Below, one piece after another: positions 22,326-24,758 of a DNA stretch of 24,758 nucleotides. The stretch lies in the NCBI GenBank assembly GCA_050260095.1, contig JBLNBQ010000018.1, positions 1 through 24,758 of the forward strand, given 5' to 3'. The notes beneath the pieces were generated by a model. That model was given only the letters and a program-made list of their open reading frames with translations, was not told where the DNA came from and did no database searches. A program made the translations under genes and the position numbers. How positions within the stretch are numbered: position 1 is the stretch's first letter; every line of letters begins with the position of its first letter. This DNA comes from JBLNBQ01 sp050260095. GTDB taxonomy: Bacteria; Bacillota; UBA5301; DYFA01.

Positions 22326-23159
22326 ATGGCTGCCGAAAGCCGCATCGCCGTCCTGGGCGGCGGCGTGATGGGCGAGGCGCTGGTCAGCGGGATGCTGGCG
22401 GCGGGGAAGGTCGCACCGGAGGCGGTGACCGTCACCGATGTGCGGGCTGCCCGGCTGAGCGAGTTGAGCGAGCGCCTGGGAGTCCGGGTGACGCAGGACA
22501 ACCGTGCGGCGGTGGGCGCCGCCGACCTGGTGATCCTGGCGGTCAAGCCGGGAGTTGTCGCCGGGGTGCTCGCCGAGGTGCGAGACAGCCTGGTGGCGGG
22601 CGCGACGGTGCTGTCGATCGCCGCCGGGGTTCCCGTCGCCGAACTGGAGGCGGCCACGCCGCCGGAGGTGGCCGTCGTGCGGGCGATGCCCAACTCGCCC
22701 TGCCGGGTGCGGGAGGGTGCGCTGGCGCTGGTGGCCGGACGGGGTGTGACCGACGCGGTGCGCAGCCGGCTGACCGGCTTGCTGGAGGCGGTGGGGTTGG
22801 TCTTTTGGGTCGAGGAGAGCCTGATCGACGTCGTCACCGGCCTTTCGGGCAGCGGTCCGGCCTACGTCTACATGTTCCTGGAAGCGTTGGCCGATGGGGC
22901 GGTGAAGGTCGGGCTGCCGCGACAGCTGGCTCAGCGCTTGGCCGCGCAGACGGTGCTGGGCGCGGCCCGGCTGGCGCTGGCGATGGGCGAGCACCCGGCC
23001 GCGCTGAAGGACCAGGTGGCCACCCCGGGAGGTACGACCATCGCCGGTTTGGCCGTCCTTGAGGAAGGGGGCTTCCGCAGCTCAGCGCTGAAGGCCGTGG
23101 TGGCCGCCGCGGCACGCTCGGCCGAGTTGGCGGCGCAGCGGAAGGAGGCGGGCAAGTGA
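22326..23159 (+). CDS. proC: Pyrroline-5-carboxylate reductase
   Basis: This enzyme catalyses the last step of proline synthesis, NAD(P)H-dependent reduction of pyrroline-5-carboxylate. The 277-residue protein has the Rossmann motif GGGVMGEA (11-18), VKPGVV, MPNSPCRVREG (substrate-loop region, with Ser-Pro-Cys where Thr-Pro-Ala is more common) and the C-terminal signature GLSGSGPAYVY followed by TPGGTTIAGL. The last four bases overlap the start of the YggT gene. The order yggS-sepF-proC is also conserved in cyanobacteria and other Gram-positive lineages; no direct link of proline synthesis with division is proven. Confidence 0.94.
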   Translation: MAAESRIAVLGGGVMGEALVSGMLAAGKVAPEAVTVTDVRAARLSELSERLGVRVTQDNRAAVGAADLVILAVKPGVVAGVLAEVRDSLVAGATVLSIAAGVPVAELEAATPPEVAVVRAMPNSPCRVREGALALVAGRGVTDAVRSRLTGLLEAVGLVFWVEESLIDVVTGLSGSGPAYVYMFLEALADGAVKVGLPRQLAQRLAAQTVLGAARLALAMGEHPAALKDQVATPGGTTIAGLAVLEEGGFRSSALKAVVAAAARSAELAAQRKEAGK

Positions 23160-23425
23160 GCTTCCTGTTCAGCGTGGTCCGGGTCCTCTTCGAGCTGGTG
23201 CGCTGGGCCATCATGATCCGGGTGCTCATCTCGTGGCTGCCCGGCCTGGACTTCCGCAACCCGTTCGTGCGGCTGCTCGACGACCTGACCGAGCCGATCC
23301 TGGCGCCGATCCGGGGCATCCTACCGCAGACGGGGGGCATCGACTTTTCGCCGCTGGTGGCGTTTCTGCTCCTCTCAGTGGTGGAGCGGCTGATCCTTAC
23401 CCTGCTCGTCCAGTTGGTCTTCTGA
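23156..23425 (+). CDS. YggT/YlmG family membrane protein
   Basis: This 89-residue integral membrane protein has two hydrophobic segments (about 4-28 and 64-88) separated by a loop. The loop has the family features RVLISWLPG and NPFVRLLDDLTEPILAPIRGILP. YlmG homologues are linked to cell division, nucleoid or photosystem organisation in different lineages; the molecular role is uncertain. The GTG at 23156 overlaps the proC TGA (GTGA), so translation is coupled. It matches the position of ylmG in Bacillus apart from the intervening proC. Confidence 0.93.
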   Translation: MSFLFSVVRVLFELVRWAIMIRVLISWLPGLDFRNPFVRLLDDLTEPILAPIRGILPQTGGIDFSPLVAFLLLSVVERLILTLLVQLVF

Positions 23426-23458
23426 AGGCCGGCGCGTGAAAGTTGAAGAGGTGAAGCC

Positions 23459-24244
23459 ATGGCTGGGGTAAACGACGTGCTCTCACTCTTGGCCACGGAG
23501 GAGGAGCGCGCGCTGGCGCAGCGCCTGCTGGCGCTCCAGGCCGAGGCCGAGAGCACCGGGCGGCCGCAACTGACCGATTTCCTGGACCCGGCGGCGCAGA
23601 CGCTGGCGAGTCTCTTGATGCAGCGCAGCCCAGGCCTGGGGTACGACTTCGTGGGCGGGCATCCCGGGGCGGAGCGGCGCCGGATGATCATCAGGCCGCG
23701 ACCGCTGCGCGCCGGGGAAGTGCCCGAGCGCATCGGCGTGGTGCGGATCGAGGGAGACTTCCCTTCCCCTCCCGGGCGGGGCGAGCTGCTCGCGTCGGTG
23801 CTCCGGGCCGGGGTGCGGGCGGAGAAGGTCGGGGACGTGCTCGTCACGCCGCAGGGCGGCGATGTCTTCCTGGTCGCTGAGTTCGCGCCTACCGTGGAGA
23901 GCCGCCTTACCGAGGTGGAGGGCGTCCCCGTCACCGTCCGGGAGGTGGCCCCGGAGGAGGTCACCGCGCCGGCGGAGCGGAAGAAAGAGGTGCGGACCAC
24001 GGTGGCGAGCCTGCGGCTGGATGCCGTGGCGGCCGCCGGGTTCGGAACGTCGCGGACCCAGATGGCCCGCGACATCAAGGGCATGCGGGTGCGGCTGAAC
24101 TGGCACCCTGTCGACGACGCGGACGCGGAGGTCAAGGAGGGCGACGTCATCGCCCTGCGAGGGCGCGGCCGCCTAGTGGTGGCCGAGGTGACGGGGACGA
24201 CAAAGAAGGGCCGCTTGGGGCTACGGCTCGAGCGGTACCTGTGA
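23459..24244 (+). CDS. YlmH family RNA-binding protein with S4 domain
   Basis: This 261-residue cytoplasmic protein has an N-terminal YlmH domain (about 1-170) and a C-terminal S4 RNA-binding domain (about 180-245). The S4 region reads ASLRLDAVAAAGFGTSRTQ, then IKGMRVRLNWHP, DADAEVKEGDVIALRGRG. YlmH is reported to act in ribosome rescue (as an RqcH-pathway or large-subunit-associated factor) in Bacillus; here this is by homology only. The ATG at 23459 has SD agaggtga. It is located between yggT and divIVA, as in Bacillus. Confidence 0.92.
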   Translation: MAGVNDVLSLLATEEERALAQRLLALQAEAESTGRPQLTDFLDPAAQTLASLLMQRSPGLGYDFVGGHPGAERRRMIIRPRPLRAGEVPERIGVVRIEGDFPSPPGRGELLASVLRAGVRAEKVGDVLVTPQGGDVFLVAEFAPTVESRLTEVEGVPVTVREVAPEEVTAPAERKKEVRTTVASLRLDAVAAAGFGTSRTQMARDIKGMRVRLNWHPVDDADAEVKEGDVIALRGRGRLVVAEVTGTTKKGRLGLRLERYL

Positions 24245-24263
24245 GAGCGGGGGAGAAGGATTC

Positions 24264-24722
24264 ATGCTTACACCGCTGGACATCCAGAATGCGGTCTTTC
24301 ACCGGACGTTCCGGGGGTACAGCGAGGCCGAGGTGGACGAGTTCCTCGACCGGGTGGTCGCCGAGTACGAACAGTTGTACCGGGAGAACCTGGCCTTGAA
24401 GGAGCAGTTGGCCAGCGCGCGCGAGGCGGCGGCCACGGCGACCGGTTCGTACCGCTTCGGGGCGGCGGCGGAGCGGGAGGCGCCGGCCCCCGTGGCTTTC
24501 CGGCCGGCCCCGGTCGCGGAGGCGGCGGTCGACCCGGCGGAGGTCTCGGCCCGGCGCGAGGAGCTGGAGCGGCTCAACGCCGCGGTGGAAGAAGAGACGG
24601 CCCGGCTGGAGGGGCTGCGGCAGCAGGCGAAGCTGTTCGTGAAGCGGTTCCGATCCGCGCTCGAGAGCTACCAGTTGTTGACCTCCGAGACGGAGCAGCG
24701 GCTGGGGCGCCTGACGCCTTGA
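24264..24722 (+). CDS. divIVA: DivIVA family cell-pole/septum protein
   Basis: This 152-residue coiled-coil protein recognises negatively curved membrane at septa and poles and recruits division or sporulation partners. The N-terminal membrane-binding and crossed-dimer region begins LTPLDIQNAVFHRTFRGY, followed by SEAEVDEFLDRVVAEYEQL. An Ala/Pro-rich linker (about 55-95) precedes a second coiled coil (about 97-148). The protein is close to Bacillus DivIVA in length (164). The ATG has the SD gggagaagga. The gene appears complete. The stop overlaps a promoter candidate for the gene downstream of the window. Confidence 0.95.
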   Translation: MLTPLDIQNAVFHRTFRGYSEAEVDEFLDRVVAEYEQLYRENLALKEQLASAREAAATATGSYRFGAAAEREAPAPVAFRPAPVAEAAVDPAEVSARREELERLNAAVEEETARLEGLRQQAKLFVKRFRSALESYQLLTSETEQRLGRLTP

Positions 24723-24747
24723 CGGGCGTCTAAGGCTCTTATATACT
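24719..24747 (+). promoter_or_regulatory. Sigma-A promoter overlapping the divIVA stop
   Basis: TTGACG (24719-24724) and TATACT (24742-24747) are separated by exactly 17 nt, each a 5-of-6 match to the consensus. The -35 overlaps the TGA of divIVA. The promoter points out of the window; the usual neighbour in Bacillota is ileS, often T-box regulated, but that gene is not visible here. Confidence 0.72.
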
Positions 24748-24758
24748 CCAAGAAAAGA

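Noticed and set aside
1..24758. Defence system, prophage, insertion sequence or CRISPR array
   Set aside because: No transposase, integrase, Cas, nuclease-methylase or repeat-spacer pattern was seen. Every substantial + strand frame belongs to a conserved housekeeping, sporulation, division or transport family.

Overview
The window is a GC-rich stretch in which every supported gene lies on the + strand. It fits a high-GC, endospore-forming member of the Bacillota (Firmicutes). The evidence is the pair of dipicolinate synthase genes, a Spo0E-like phosphatase, an RNase J next to a TepA-type protease and a YlzJ-like protein, and a SepF/YlmG/YlmH/DivIVA block. I cannot place it to genus. Lineages such as Symbiobacteriia, Thermaerobacteria, Limnochordia or Moorella-like clostridia would be reasonable by GC content and gene order, but that is inference. 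GTG and TTG starts are very common, and several start codons were chosen from Shine-Dalgarno (SD) spacing.

Region 1 (1-1876): the 3' end of an M16 peptidase gene (YmxG/MlpA type), dut (dUTPase), a 60-residue Spo0E-like protein and a Gly/Ala-rich YflT-type stress protein, closed by a textbook intrinsic terminator.

Region 2 (1889-10548): the lysine/DAP and dipicolinate cluster dapB-dpaA-dpaB-asd-dapG-dapA, followed by rnjA, tepA and ylzJ. This is essentially the Bacillus spoVF operon neighbourhood with dapB at its head. A sigma-K-like -10 element lies between dapB and dpaA. If real, it would let the mother cell transcribe the dipicolinate genes and aspartate-to-HTPA genes without the competing reductase DapB.

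Region 3 (10609-17867): a Na/Pi-cotransporter-like membrane protein sits where spoIIIE often follows ylzJ. Then comes a 350-base leader region with a small ORF, a triple heptamer repeat, a strong terminator and a second hairpin. A complete branched-chain-type amino-acid ABC transporter operon follows: two tandem substrate-binding proteins, LivH, LivM, LivG and LivF. Perfect GC-rich hairpins follow each binding-protein gene and the last ATPase gene.

Region 4 (17885-24758): an AcuB-like CBS-CBS-ACT protein, a HlyD-like membrane-anchored protein, a PIN-PhoH ATPase, and the cell-division-linked block yggS(ylmE)-sepF-proC-yggT(ylmG)-ylmH-divIVA. A good sigma-A-type promoter overlaps the divIVA stop codon and points out of the window, where ileS is the usual neighbour.

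I found no tRNA or rRNA genes, insertion sequences, CRISPR arrays, phage genes or defence systems. I see no wholly new biological system. The most interesting points are the sigma-K-like site inside the DAP/DPA cluster, the hairpin-punctuated liv operon with two binding proteins lacking a lipobox cysteine, the uncharacterised leader upstream of it, and the HlyD-like protein attached to the sepF block.
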